In this document: piece by piece, positions 1 to 5,918 of the stretch
How positions within the stretch are numbered: position 1 is the first letter of the stretch
Layout: each line of letters starts with the position of its first letter
Origin: JBDIVL01 sp039794405
GTDB taxonomy: Bacteria; Planctomycetota; Brocadiia; Brocadiales; Brocadiaceae
Direction of reading: 5' to 3'
Length of the DNA: 22,025 nt
Assembly: GCA_039794405.1 (NCBI GenBank)
Contig: JBDIVL010000060.1
Location: forward strand, 1-22,025
The notes under the pieces: model-generated
Database searches by the model: none
Seen by the model: the letters and a program-made list of their open reading frames with translations, nothing else
What the model was told of the DNA's origin: nothing
Made by a program: the position numbers and the translations under genes

Positions 1-123
1 AACCACAACCCATGCGCTGGCCTGTCAATCCCGATGTGGTACCCACTGACTGGAGAGCCGTATGCGGGAGATCCGCCTGTACGGTTCGGAGGGAGGGGAG
101 GCAAAAGCCTTCCCTACCCCTAT
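1..123 (+). mobile_element. Group II intron, 3' end (domains V and VI)
   Basis: Positions 55-87 form the 33-nt catalytic domain V hairpin: GAGCCGTATGCGG pairs with the CCGCCTGTACGGTTC arm around a GAGA-like tip. Positions 88-123 fold as domain VI, a G-rich arm (GGGAGGGGAGGC), an AAAA loop and GCCTTCCCTACCCC. An A at 116 lies seven bases before the last base and suits the branch-point adenosine, and the intron would end with the expected AT at 122-123. Domains I-IV and any reverse transcriptase ORF lie outside the window to the left; bases 1-54 are probably the end of domain IV. The inferred 3' splice junction falls about 33 bases before the start of a RAYT gene, so the intron appears inserted just upstream of it. 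Domain V match is strong; exact boundary is inferred. Confidence 0.85.
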
Positions 124-155
124 CATAAAAATTGCGCAAAAGGAAATGGGCATAT

Positions 156-707
156 ATGCCAAATTATCGAAGGATACGGATACCGGGCATAACTTATTTC
201 TTTACGGTTGTCACCTATAAACGGAGAAAAATCCTGGTGATTCCAAAGAGCAGACAAATTTTACATGCCATGATTCACGAGGTGCAGCAATTATGTCCAT
301 TTAAGATTTGTGGATGGGTACTCCTACCTGATCATATTCACTGTATATGGACTCTTCCTGAAAACGATGCTAATTATTCCAAACGCTGGGGCATAATTAA
401 GGCAGGATTTTCAAAAAGGGCTAAAAATCTATTTCATCGTAACGAATGGATGACCGATTCAAAACGGAGATATCGCGAATCAACAATCTGGCAACGGCGT
501 TTTTGGGAACACATGATTTGTAATGAGGATGATTTCAGGAGACATATGGATTATCTACATTTTAATCCGGTAAAGCATGGATTGGTAAAATATGTTAAGG
601 ATTGGCCGTATTCGACGTTTCACCGGTTTGTGAAAAATGGATTTTATCCTCTGGATTGGGGTGGAGATGAAATGGATGAAACAACCGATGCAGATTTTGG
701 TGAATGA
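156..707 (+). CDS. REP-associated tyrosine transposase (RAYT, Y1_Tnp family)
   Basis: Intact single-strand Y1 (HUH) transposase of the IS200/RAYT type, which nicks and joins REP hairpins using a catalytic tyrosine and a metal held by a His-hydrophobic-His motif. From the ATG at 156 the protein is 183 residues, normal for RAYTs. It starts with the family N-terminus MPNYRR, has the HUH motif in PDHIHCIW (His60 and His62) and the catalytic Tyr133 in the YLHFNPVKHG helix. A TTG start at 132 would add eight residues, but the family start and the AAGGA at 139-143 favour 156. A REP hairpin begins one base after the stop codon (708-735), the expected substrate. It sits directly behind a group II intron end, so an upstream promoter is not visible. 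No damage is seen. Confidence 0.9.
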   Translation: MPNYRRIRIPGITYFFTVVTYKRRKILVIPKSRQILHAMIHEVQQLCPFKICGWVLLPDHIHCIWTLPENDANYSKRWGIIKAGFSKRAKNLFHRNEWMTDSKRRYRESTIWQRRFWEHMICNEDDFRRHMDYLHFNPVKHGLVKYVKDWPYSTFHRFVKNGFYPLDWGGDEMDETTDADFGE

Positions 708-735
708 TGTTTTGGTAGGCAATGCCTACCCTACC
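708..735 (-). repeat. REP hairpin copy 1 (GTAGG-type)
   Basis: Read on the minus strand it has a GGTAG head followed by a 7-bp stem GGTAGGC / GCCTACC with an ATT loop and an AAAACA tail. The stem is at 714-720 and 724-730. It matches the sequence at 17933-17960 in 24 of 28 positions, and the stem differences are compensatory or G-U. It lies right after the RAYT stop codon, as REP substrates often do. Confidence 0.8.
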
Positions 736-845
736 TACTGGAATTGATGCATAAAATAAAAACTGATGACTCTCGCGGGATTGAAAAGTATTGGCATGAT
801 CGGTTCAAAGATAAACGCAAGGGCGGGGAATGGTTCGACATGTGA
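735..845 (+). pseudogene. C-terminal remnant of a GIY-YIG (T5orf172-like) nuclease
   Basis: An open stretch of about 36 codons ending at the TGA at 843-845 reads like the C-terminus of small GIY-YIG family proteins: a TDDSRGIEKYWHDRF segment followed by KGGEWFDM. In intact relatives this segment follows a GIY-YIG core of roughly 60 residues. Here everything upstream is missing and the reading frame abuts the REP hairpin of the RAYT gene, so the rest was probably removed by the transposon insertion or a deletion. No function is expected. The family call rests on the motif alone. Confidence 0.6.
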
Positions 846-861
846 AGAAGGATAAAGAAAC

Positions 862-1770
862 ATGAAGCTCATCAATGAAATAATAGAATTGCTGAGTTCA
901 GATACTCCTAATCTTAACAATGCATTGTTTAAGACGAAGGTTCTATTGCATAAATTAGGGGAGAAAGATCTTGTTCAGTGGGTTAACGCTGAGCTTAACG
1001 GGTATGGCAGTATTGAAGGTTTACCAGAATATAGGGTGTTAACGGTAAGTATATTGGCCAATATTAGTAATGGGGCGTGGCGATATTCAAGTCAGCCATT
1101 ACCTCTTGCGCACTTGGACAAAAAAATACGAAAAAAGCTTGAAACAACATATTTAACTCAAAGCATGGCTGTTCTTGAATCCTACGCCAAAGATGAATCT
1201 GACCTACAAATTCAAATCGCCCCAGAGTTCTACCCTACGTTATCGAAAGGTCTTTCAGGGGGCTATCGTGTTGAGAATGCATGGGGCAAGCATTCTGCTG
1301 GCAGCATGCTGCAGGTAATTACGGAAGTTCGCTCCAGACTGTTAGATTTTATTCTGGAACTTTCAGAAAAAATTCCTGAGGGATTAAATGAGGATGAAAT
1401 GAAAGAAAAATCCAAAGAAATAAGGACCTCCGATCTTTTTAGAAATGCTGTGTTTGGTGACAACGCAACTATTGTCGTCGGTGACAGCAATATCCAACAC
1501 ATCAAAAATACAATTCATAAAAAGGATTTCGAAGCATTGTCCAATGAACTAAAGAAATATTCTGTTCCAGATGAAGATATTGTTTCACTCCAAGAAGCTA
1601 TCGAATCTGACAGGGGATCGCCAGAACTTGAAGAGAAAAGATTTGGTCCCAAAGTTCAAAATTGGATTAATGGGGTGCTTTCGAAAGCCAGAGATGCTGT
1701 TTGGGATATTAATCTTGGGATTGCCGGAAATCTTCTTACAGAGGCATTAAAGGCATATTATGGTTTTTAA
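862..1770 (+). CDS. AbiTii-domain protein, putative abortive-infection factor
   Basis: A 302-residue soluble protein. Residues 1 to about 65 match the AbiTii pattern: a helix start LINEIIELL, then LNNALFKTKVLLHKLG, then VQWVNAELNGY and a PEYR motif. AbiTii is named after a lactococcal abortive infection protein; its biochemical activity is not established. The middle of the protein is not recognised. The end (about 263-302) has a small-residue-rich helix, GIAGNLLTEALKAYYGF, that could be amphipathic or membrane-active, but this is speculative. The ATG at 862 has a GAAGAAGG about ten bases upstream. The gene is followed by an attC-like sequence ending at 1862 and lies among other defence or toxin-antitoxin genes, consistent with a mobile cassette. 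Sequence looks intact. Confidence 0.75.
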   Translation: MKLINEIIELLSSDTPNLNNALFKTKVLLHKLGEKDLVQWVNAELNGYGSIEGLPEYRVLTVSILANISNGAWRYSSQPLPLAHLDKKIRKKLETTYLTQSMAVLESYAKDESDLQIQIAPEFYPTLSKGLSGGYRVENAWGKHSAGSMLQVITEVRSRLLDFILELSEKIPEGLNEDEMKEKSKEIRTSDLFRNAVFGDNATIVVGDSNIQHIKNTIHKKDFEALSNELKKYSVPDEDIVSLQEAIESDRGSPELEEKRFGPKVQNWINGVLSKARDAVWDINLGIAGNLLTEALKAYYGF

Positions 1771-1775
1771 TCACA

Positions 1776-1862
1776 TATCAAGACAATTGAGGCGACGGAA
1801 AGGGGCGCGAGGGTGCTGACGCGGCAAGCATTTTGGCCCACGCCTGATTTCTGTCGTTAGGC
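1776..1862 (+). other. Candidate attC recombination site (integron cassette)
   Basis: The right end TGTCGTTAGGC contains a perfect R' box GTTAGGC at 1856-1862 (consensus GTTRRRY). Upstream, AGGCG near 1792 pairs with CGCCT near 1841, and GACA near 1782 pairs with TGTC at 1852-1855, giving a two-block imperfect stem as in attC sites. The R'' box on the left is poor (around ATATCAA). It follows the AbiTii gene directly, where a cassette attC belongs. Its right end resembles the candidate at 5657-5663. Confidence 0.45.
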
Positions 1863-1883
1863 CACTTACGAACAGTATTATAG

Positions 1884-1908
1884 GTTGGGTTGAGGAACGA
1901 AACCCAAC
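1884..1908. repeat. Palindromic REP-like hairpin before the second RAYT
   Basis: GTTGGGTT (1884-1891) and AACCCAAC (1901-1908) form a perfect 8-bp stem around a GAGGAACGA loop. It lies 22 bases before the start of the decayed RAYT at 1931, the expected place of a transposase's own REP. It is unlike the GTAGG-type REP at 708-735, so the two RAYTs probably recognise different hairpins. Confidence 0.65.
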
Positions 1909-1930
1909 AACTTAATATGGCGAGAAAATA

Positions 1931-2332
1931 ATGCAATATCGCAGATCACAAGCGCAAGGTGCAACGTTCTTCTTCACCGTAATAACATACAAGAGAAAAA
2001 GGATATTATGTAACAAGGCAAATGTGGCACTGATAAAAGAGGCTTTCCCGTATGTTATCAAGCAACACCCCTTTAGAATTCGGGCTTTTGTCTTATTTCC
2101 TGATCATATCCATGGTATTTGGACACTACCAGAAAACGACAATGCCTTCTCAATGCGATAGCGATTGATCAAGACTTATTTCAGCAGATGGTGCAAGAGT
2201 GAGCACAAAAAATCTCAATTAGCTTCAAGACAAAGCAAAGGCGAACAAGGAATTTGGCAACGACGTTTCCGGGAACATCAGATCGGGAATGAAATTGATT
2301 TTACAAAGTATGTTGAATATATTCATTTCAAT
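1931..2332 (+). pseudogene. Second RAYT transposase, nonsense-mutated and truncated
   Basis: Homologous to the RAYT at 156-707 throughout: MQYRRSQ start, FFFTVITYKR, the HUH motif in PDHIHGIW, the WTLPEND stretch and, after the stop, IWQRRFREHQIGNE and the tyrosine helix start VEYIHFN. Codon 2159-2161 is TAG where the intact copy has TGG (Trp), so a single G-to-A change ends the protein at 76 residues. The PVKHG segment after YIHFN and the whole C-terminus are absent: at 2333 the sequence runs in frame into an unrelated nuclease-like gene. The element was thus inactivated by both a point mutation and a recombination junction. Confidence 0.85.
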
Positions 2333-3004
2333 TATGAAATCGAGATCCAATTAGGCAGCACAGACGAGAGCCATATCATTCGAACAATCGAATACTGGGA
2401 TATTGAACGGAAACGCTATCCTCAATACGATCACACTGCGGTAATTATTGCTGAGGATATTACGCCGTTTCTTAAATATAATTGGTCTATTCAATGGGAT
2501 GATTCCCTTGATCGCCATTCAAATGAATGCTCTCAATCGTGGAGATGAAGTAGGGCTTGTGTTCACGACTGTCGTTAGCCAAAGTCACTTGGGATGGTAG
2601 ATGAAGATGAAGAAGTACAAGAGACTACAGATCGTGTTTATTGGGAGAATCGCGGATCAAAGAAAACAGTGGCAGTGGCAGATCAGTTGTTGGAGATGGC
2701 AAGACATTTCAACCCATCGCTGGAACTCAAATATAACAAGTTCTACATCGGGCTTGCTAAAAATGGATACCCGAGTAACTTTGTCATATTCAGACCCAAG
2801 AAGGGATTTCTCAGGTTTGAGCCTAAGCTGAGTAGTTCGCCTGAGACCAAAGAGCGCCTTGAAAATGCAGGTCTTGATGTTATGGATTATGACACACGCT
2901 GGGGACGTTATCGAATTAGATTGCAGCCAGGAGAAACCGAAAAGAATAAAGAAGTTCTGACTCAAGTTATTAGGGAGTCATATGAAGCATCAGGCGAAGA
3001 GTGA
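2333..3004 (+). pseudogene. Nuclease-like gene (PD-(D/E)XK-type), 5'-truncated, two frameshifts
   Basis: Three reading frames join to one protein. Frame one (from 2333) gives YEIEIQLGSTDESHI and EYWDIERKRYPQYDH, ending near EDIT at 2464. Frame two (from 2466) gives RFLNIIGLFNGMIPLIAIQMNAL and VGLVFTTVV to 2594. Frame three (from 2594) gives MVDEDEEVQETTDRVYWENR and a C-terminal half with KYNKFYIGL, FVIFRPKKGFLRFEPKL and GRYRIRL. I recall proteins of this layout as restriction-endonuclease-like N-terminal domains with a DUF5655-like end; that assignment is from memory. The first break fits a small indel after 2464, the second a 1-base loss at 2592-2594. The N-terminus is replaced by the RAYT remnant. 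A GCCTAAC box follows the stop by five bases, hinting at an old cassette. Confidence 0.7.
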
Positions 3005-3009
3005 ATGCT

Positions 3010-3032
3010 GCCTAACACAGCGTGCAGCCGAC
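3010..3032 (+). other. attC left half (R''-L'' arm) remnant
   Basis: GCCTAAC at 3010-3016 matches the R'' consensus RYYYAAC perfectly and is followed by ACAGCGTGCAGCCGAC, a common left-arm sequence of attC sites. It begins five bases after the stop codon of the nuclease-like pseudogene. The complementary right arm with GTTAGGC is not found within about 130 bases, so this is at most half a site. Confidence 0.45.
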
Positions 3033-3196
3033 AGGTGGGACTCTGATAATTCTGGGATGCCTACGATAATCTTCATACTCGTACTATTTGTATGAACCGC
3101 TGAGGATGTTATCTACAAAATAGGGGCAGCACCGTTTGTTTTAATAAATAAGTTGCTATCCTTAGGTAAATATAGCAGTAGGTTAGGTCAATAATG

Positions 3197-3412
3197 TTAT
3201 GCATACATTAAACGGCCCTTGGGTTCTGGTATTTGAATACCGTCTTCTTTTGCCGTTTTTAACCAAAACTCTACTGCTTTTTCTGCATTTTCAAGCGCCT
3301 CTTTTTTTGACTTACCATGCGCCATGCACCCTGGTAGTTCTGGTACGTCAACAACATAAATATTGTCTGTTTTATCCCAGTAAATAATCATTTCGTATCG
3401 TGATTCACTCAT
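3197..3412 (-). CDS. hicB: HicB antitoxin
   Basis: A 71-residue HicB-type antitoxin with the degenerate RNase H-like fold: MIIYWDKTDNIYVVDVPELPGCMAHG followed by the helix KEALENAEKAVEFWLKTAKEDG and the C-terminal PEPKGRL. It neutralises the HicA mRNA interferase. The start ATG overlaps the hicA stop by four bases (ATGA at 3412-3409), showing translational coupling. It lacks a separate DNA-binding domain, as in short HicBs. Both genes lie opposite to the surrounding plus-strand genes. Confidence 0.92.
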   Translation of the reverse strand: MSESRYEMIIYWDKTDNIYVVDVPELPGCMAHGKSKKEALENAEKAVEFWLKTAKEDGIQIPEPKGRLMYA

Positions 3413-3669
3413 TGTTTTTCCATAAGATTAAATTTATAAGTTGTTAATATTTTCCGTATTTGCCTCACCTGATATCCTTTTGCCTTTGAACCTTCCGATT
3501 GCAAATTGATCCTCTCAATTATTCCATCTTTTGTAAATATTTTATGACTTCCTTCCTCTCTCATTTTAAATCCGAGTGAAAGCAAAAGATTTACAAGTTT
3601 ATTGAATGAAATGTTGTAATCTGATTGACCTGATAAAATTCGTTTTAATAGTTTTTCCCTTTTACCCAT
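3409..3669 (-). CDS. hicA: HicA toxin (mRNA interferase)
   Basis: An 86-residue double-stranded-RNA-binding-fold toxin that cleaves mRNA. The core LVNLLLSLGFKMREEGSHKIF carries the catalytic histidine (His42) in the GSHKIF motif; QVRQIRKIL near the end is the usual closing helix. The N-terminal 20 residues are longer than in minimal HicAs. It precedes hicB with a 4-base overlap, the classic order. On the minus strand a possible -10 lies in TATTATACC near 3770, upstream of the gene, but this is weak. The pair looks intact among many broken neighbours, as expected for an addictive module. Confidence 0.9.
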   Translation of the reverse strand: MGKREKLLKRILSGQSDYNISFNKLVNLLLSLGFKMREEGSHKIFTKDGIIERINLQSEGSKAKGYQVRQIRKILTTYKFNLMEKQ

Positions 3670-3698
3670 TAAAATAGTTAAGATATCCAGAGTCGCTT

Positions 3699-3734
3699 AC
3701 ACCTGCCTGTATGTGTTTGCACGCAGACAGGTAG
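3699..3734 (+). repeat. Dispersed 36-bp hairpin repeat, copy A
   Basis: Begins ACACCTGCCTGT and ends ACAGGTAG; CCTGT and ACAGG arms close an imperfect hairpin. The same 36-base layout recurs at 18866-18901 in the same orientation, sharing the first 12 bases and the GCAAACAGGT-like end. Upstream of hicA, between divergent regions. It resembles a REP/MITE-type repeat; no transposase is assigned. Confidence 0.6.
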
Positions 3735-3873
3735 TACTCCCAGAAGTCCTACATAAAATCATTCAACGTAGGTATAATAACAGCTTCACATATTCACGTC
3801 AATACATATCTCACTATAAAGTATTACACAAATCTACAGAGAAGATTGTCTTTTACCACAAGTTGTAATTCTG

Positions 3874-4310
3874 GAATTCGGGGACACCATATTTAATTAT
3901 TGACATTGTTTTTTTAATAGCTAAGATGTGCGCATGTCAAGAATTGCTCGTGTGGTCGCTCTGTTGAACTGAATCCTGTAAGGGCAAATTTGGTTAAGAA
4001 ACCACAGGAGTACCGATGGAGCAGTGCATCTGCACACATTGCTGGACGAGATGATCGGCTTGTGCATGGACCTCCGTTGCTTGAAATGTTTGGCGAGTGG
4101 GGTGATTTTCTTTCCAGGGGGCCTATCGGATGAAGAAGTAGAAAAGTTTCGATGTCACGAGCGAACCGGAAGACCTCTCGGCATTGACAGTTTTATAGTC
4201 GGACTTGAAAATGTCCTTGGGAGAGTGCTCCATAAGCAGAAACCCGGCCCAAAGGTGTCTCAAAAGAAAAATAGGAATCTCCAAAATTAAGTATGGTGTC
4301 CCCGAAATTC
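3874..4310 (+). mobile_element. Decayed Y1-transposase element with 25-bp terminal inverted repeats
   Basis: The left end at 3874-3898 (GAATTCGGGGACACCATA then TTTAATT) is the inverse of the right end at 4285-4310 (AATTAAGTATGGTGTCCCC then GAAATTC), with one mismatch and one extra base over about 25. Inside lies the C-terminal third of a Y1-type transposase gene. The element is an internally deleted copy, 437 bp long. No target duplication is clear at its edges. Y1 transposases do not need terminal inverted repeats, so the matching ends are notable and probably act as two facing hairpin/REP-like sequences. Confidence 0.75.
3921..4290 (+). pseudogene. Y1-family transposase C-terminal remnant, frameshifted
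   Basis: From about 3957 the frame reads RSVELNPVRANLVKK, then YRWSSASAHIAGRDD and EMFGEWGDFLSRG; a G5 run at 4117-4121 has one extra G, after which the other frame continues with LSDEEVEKFRCHERTGRPLG, SFIVGLENVLGRVL and a lysine-rich end at the TAA 4288-4290. This is the larger transposase_17-type Y1 family, not the RAYT type at 156. The HUH motif half is deleted. The position equivalent to the catalytic tyrosine (YVELNP in relatives) is serine here (TCT for TAT). It is dead three times over: truncated, frameshifted and missing its nucleophile. Confidence 0.8.
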
Positions 4311-4384
4311 AACAATTGAAAGAATTGGAAAGCAAAAATAAGCTTGTAAATGTTGGTGAAAATATTGATTATATCCCTGAATAG
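4310..4384 (+). pseudogene. Short open remnant downstream of the element
   Basis: An open frame of 24 codons reads QQLKELESKNKLVNVGENID followed by YIPE and TAG. It starts exactly at the right end of the transposase element, so it may be the C-terminus of a gene cut by the insertion; I cannot name the family. No matching N-terminal part is recognisable to the left of 3874. Confidence 0.2.
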
Positions 4385-4461
4385 ATGATAGAATTTGATG
4401 ACACTTGATCCTGTTATTATTGCTCAAGGAAATGTTGTCATATATAAGTGGAGGATATTTT

Positions 4462-4671
4462 ATGAGCATTACAGAAAGAATTATTAAAAATGTAAAAACA
4501 TTGCCGGAATCAAAGCAAGTTGAAGTTCTTGATTTTGTTGAATATTTACGATCAAGAGTTGGAAAAGAAGAAAATATCGAATGGAATGATCTTTCGTTTT
4601 CGTCAGCAATGAGAGGTATGGAAGACGAGAAATCGCCATATTCTGGGCATGATCTAAAGGAAACTTTTTAA
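4462..4671 (+). CDS. DUF2281-type antitoxin partner
   Basis: A 69-residue protein, MSITERIIKNVKTLPESKQV followed by EVLDFVEYLRSR, the pattern of DUF2281/VapB-like small antitoxins: an N-terminal helix pair with a short acidic C-terminal tail. The ATG at 4462 is chosen over an upstream TTG at 4405 because GTGGAGG lies at 4448-4454 and the family starts here. Its stop TAA shares the A with the ATG of the next gene (TAATG at 4669-4673), so the two are translationally coupled. The neighbour is a PemK/MazF-type toxin, which makes an antitoxin role likely. The toxin gene is broken, so the antitoxin may now be an orphan. Confidence 0.75.
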   Translation: MSITERIIKNVKTLPESKQVEVLDFVEYLRSRVGKEENIEWNDLSFSSAMRGMEDEKSPYSGHDLKETF

Positions 4672-5019
4672 TGATTTCTGAAGGCCAGATTGTTCTATTT
4701 AAATTTCTTCAAACTGACCAAAAAAGAAGGGAAATTACGGCCAGCTTTTGTATTACGTGAACTATCTGGAAAGTTTAACGACTGGCTTATTTGCATGATA
4801 TCTTCAAACATTGATCTACAAATCCCTGAGTTATATGAACTTATTACTTCTGATGCCTCTGATTTCATTCAATCTGGTTTGAAAGTGTCAAGCGTTATTC
4901 GAACCAGCAGGCTTGCAGTCGTGGACGACAATATACTTCTGGGTAAATTGGAGCAAATTAATACGGAACGGCTCGACAAAATAAAGCAAAAACTATCGAA
5001 ATGGATTCTTAGCGCATAG
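4671..5019 (+). pseudogene. PemK/MazF-family toxin, one frameshift
   Basis: From ATG 4671 the frame reads MISEGQIVLFKFLQTDQK; then an A6 run at 4720-4725, one A longer than needed, shifts it to KEGKLRPAFVLRELSGKFND and WLICMISSN, continuing with SGLKVSSVIRTSRLAVVDD and a C-terminal helix KLSKWIL. Joined, this is a full-length (about 115 residues) PemK/MazF endoribonuclease with its RPA(L/F)VLR and SVIRTSRL motifs. Unshifted, no complete toxin is made unless ribosomes slip at the A run. It could be true decay, phase variation or a sequencing error at the homopolymer. It overlaps the antitoxin gene by one base. Confidence 0.8.
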
Positions 5020-5073
5020 CAAATCATTTGAGCTGAGTGCCTGTTTTTGTCTACGGTACCGTTGAAATTTTAC

Positions 5074-5100
5074 TTGTTCATTTTCTGTTTATGCTATAAT
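5074..5100 (+). promoter_or_regulatory. Possible sigma-70 promoter for the exported small protein
   Basis: A perfect -10 TATAAT at 5095-5100 with TTGTTC at 5074-5079, spacing 15, which is short. It lies 39 bases before the ATG at 5139, whose ribosome site AGGAGGAGG is at 5127-5135. The -10 is good, the -35 weak. Confidence 0.35.
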
Positions 5101-5138
5101 AACGGCGTAGCTCAATTTAAACGTTAGGAGGAGGAACG

Positions 5139-5609
5139 ATGAAGAATCTGGCAATTGTGCTTGTGATTATGATTGTGGCTTCAAGCGTTTATGCTGGCAA
5201 CCACGACACACCGGAATATCTGGCAGAGCAGTTCATTGCTGCTGTCAATGCAAAGAGCAAAGAAAAACAGAACGCGACGATCCATCCGCGATGTTTTGCT
5301 AATCTGTCTTCTGTGCAGAAGGACTATCTGGAGGAATCTCTTGCACGTGACTTTCGCAAGATAATTCCAGAAAAACGCACAGTGAAGGCCACGAAGCTCA
5401 ATGATGGCATACTTCCCTTCGGTGATACGGTTGTCTGGCCTCTCAACCCCACTCATCAGCTTGAAATCGAATTCAGCATGGGGGAGAATTCTAGCTGCAG
5501 TATTATCCGGTTCATTGCGAAAGATAAAGACCAGTGGTTCATTATCGTTCCGACGTTGAACAAAGAGAATCTGAAGAAGTATGAAGAGAAAAAGAAATCC
5601 CAACAATAA
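5139..5609 (+). CDS. Exported hypothetical protein
   Basis: 156 residues with a clear Sec signal peptide: MKNLAIVLVIMIVASSVYA, cleavage likely after residue 19 (VYA-GN). The mature part starts with HDTPEYLAEQFIAAVNAKSK, resembling small periplasmic NTF2-like or DUF4440-style helix starts, then NATIHPRCFANLSSVQKDYL, a WPLNPTHQLEIEF strand pair and DQWFIIVPTL. The end is lysine-rich. I do not recognise the family and give no function. A strong AGGAGG site precedes the ATG. The stop codon lies inside an attC-like sequence (5598-5663), the arrangement of an integron cassette gene. Confidence 0.75.
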   Translation: MKNLAIVLVIMIVASSVYAGNHDTPEYLAEQFIAAVNAKSKEKQNATIHPRCFANLSSVQKDYLEESLARDFRKIIPEKRTVKATKLNDGILPFGDTVVWPLNPTHQLEIEFSMGENSSCSIIRFIAKDKDQWFIIVPTLNKENLKKYEEKKKSQQ

Positions 5610-5663
5610 ATTCGAGCGCGATGCGGCATAAAGCCGCTGTGCCCCTTAGCTTTGTCGTTAGAC
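5598..5663 (+). other. Candidate attC recombination site
   Basis: A 66-bp sequence with TCCCAAC at 5598-5604 (six of seven positions of RYYYAAC) and a perfect GTTAGAC at 5657-5663 (GTTRRRY). Between them is a central stem GCGGC/GCCGC around ATAAA at 5623-5637. It overlaps the end of the exported-protein gene as cassette attCs do, and its right end TTTGTCGTTAGAC resembles the one at 1850-1862. Confidence 0.5.
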
Positions 5664-5690
5664 ATCTTTTTTTATTGGAGGGAAATATTG

Positions 5691-5901
5691 ATGTACAAGT
5701 ATGAAATTATTATTCACTGGAGTAACGAAGACGAGTCTTTCATAGCAGAGATTCCCGAACTTCCAGGATGCATAGCACATGAGAATACGTTAGAAGGTGC
5801 ATTGAAAAATGCTAAGAAGCAATTCAATTATGATTGATACAGCTAAAGAATTTGGCGATCCCATACCAGAACCCAAGGGCGAGAGACTGATACTTGCATA
5901 A
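5691..5901 (+). pseudogene. Orphan hicB remnant with two 1-base deletions
   Basis: Starts MYKYEIIIHWSNEDESF and PELPGCIAHENTLEGALKNA, the HicB antitoxin core, then shifts frame at about 5817-5833. The distal part, IDTAKEFGDPIPEPKGERL and stop at 5899-5901, is in another frame; two single-base losses (in GAA near 5818 and TGG near 5832) would restore one 71-codon ORF. The ORF as it stands ends at 5837. Good ribosome site GGAGGG at 5678-5683. No hicA lies upstream, unlike the pair at 3197-3669, and the two HicBs are clearly related but not recent copies. Confidence 0.8.
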
Positions 5902-5918
5902 AAAAGAGGAAGAGGTCC

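Noticed and set aside
2569..2580. GTCGTTAGCC as an attC R' box
   Set aside because: It is coding sequence of the nuclease-like pseudogene (frame two, TTVVSQ) and the third R position is C, so the match is by chance.
3178..3191. GGTTAGGT near 3183 as the partner of the GCCTAAC at 3010
   Set aside because: The spacing (about 170 bases) is too long for a usual attC and no inner arms pair.
3690..3740. CRISPR-like repeat
   Set aside because: Only two distant copies of the 36-bp hairpin exist and no spacer-repeat series is seen.
5026..5129. attC-like arms TTTGAGCT/AGCTCAA with GTTAGGA before the exported protein gene
   Set aside because: Only seven paired bases, GTTAGGA breaks the consensus last position, and the GGAGG is a ribosome site; no R'' box at the left. 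Left as unproven.
5623..5637. GCGGCATAAAGCCGC as a rho-independent terminator
   Set aside because: No T run follows the stem; it is better explained as the centre of the attC-like site.
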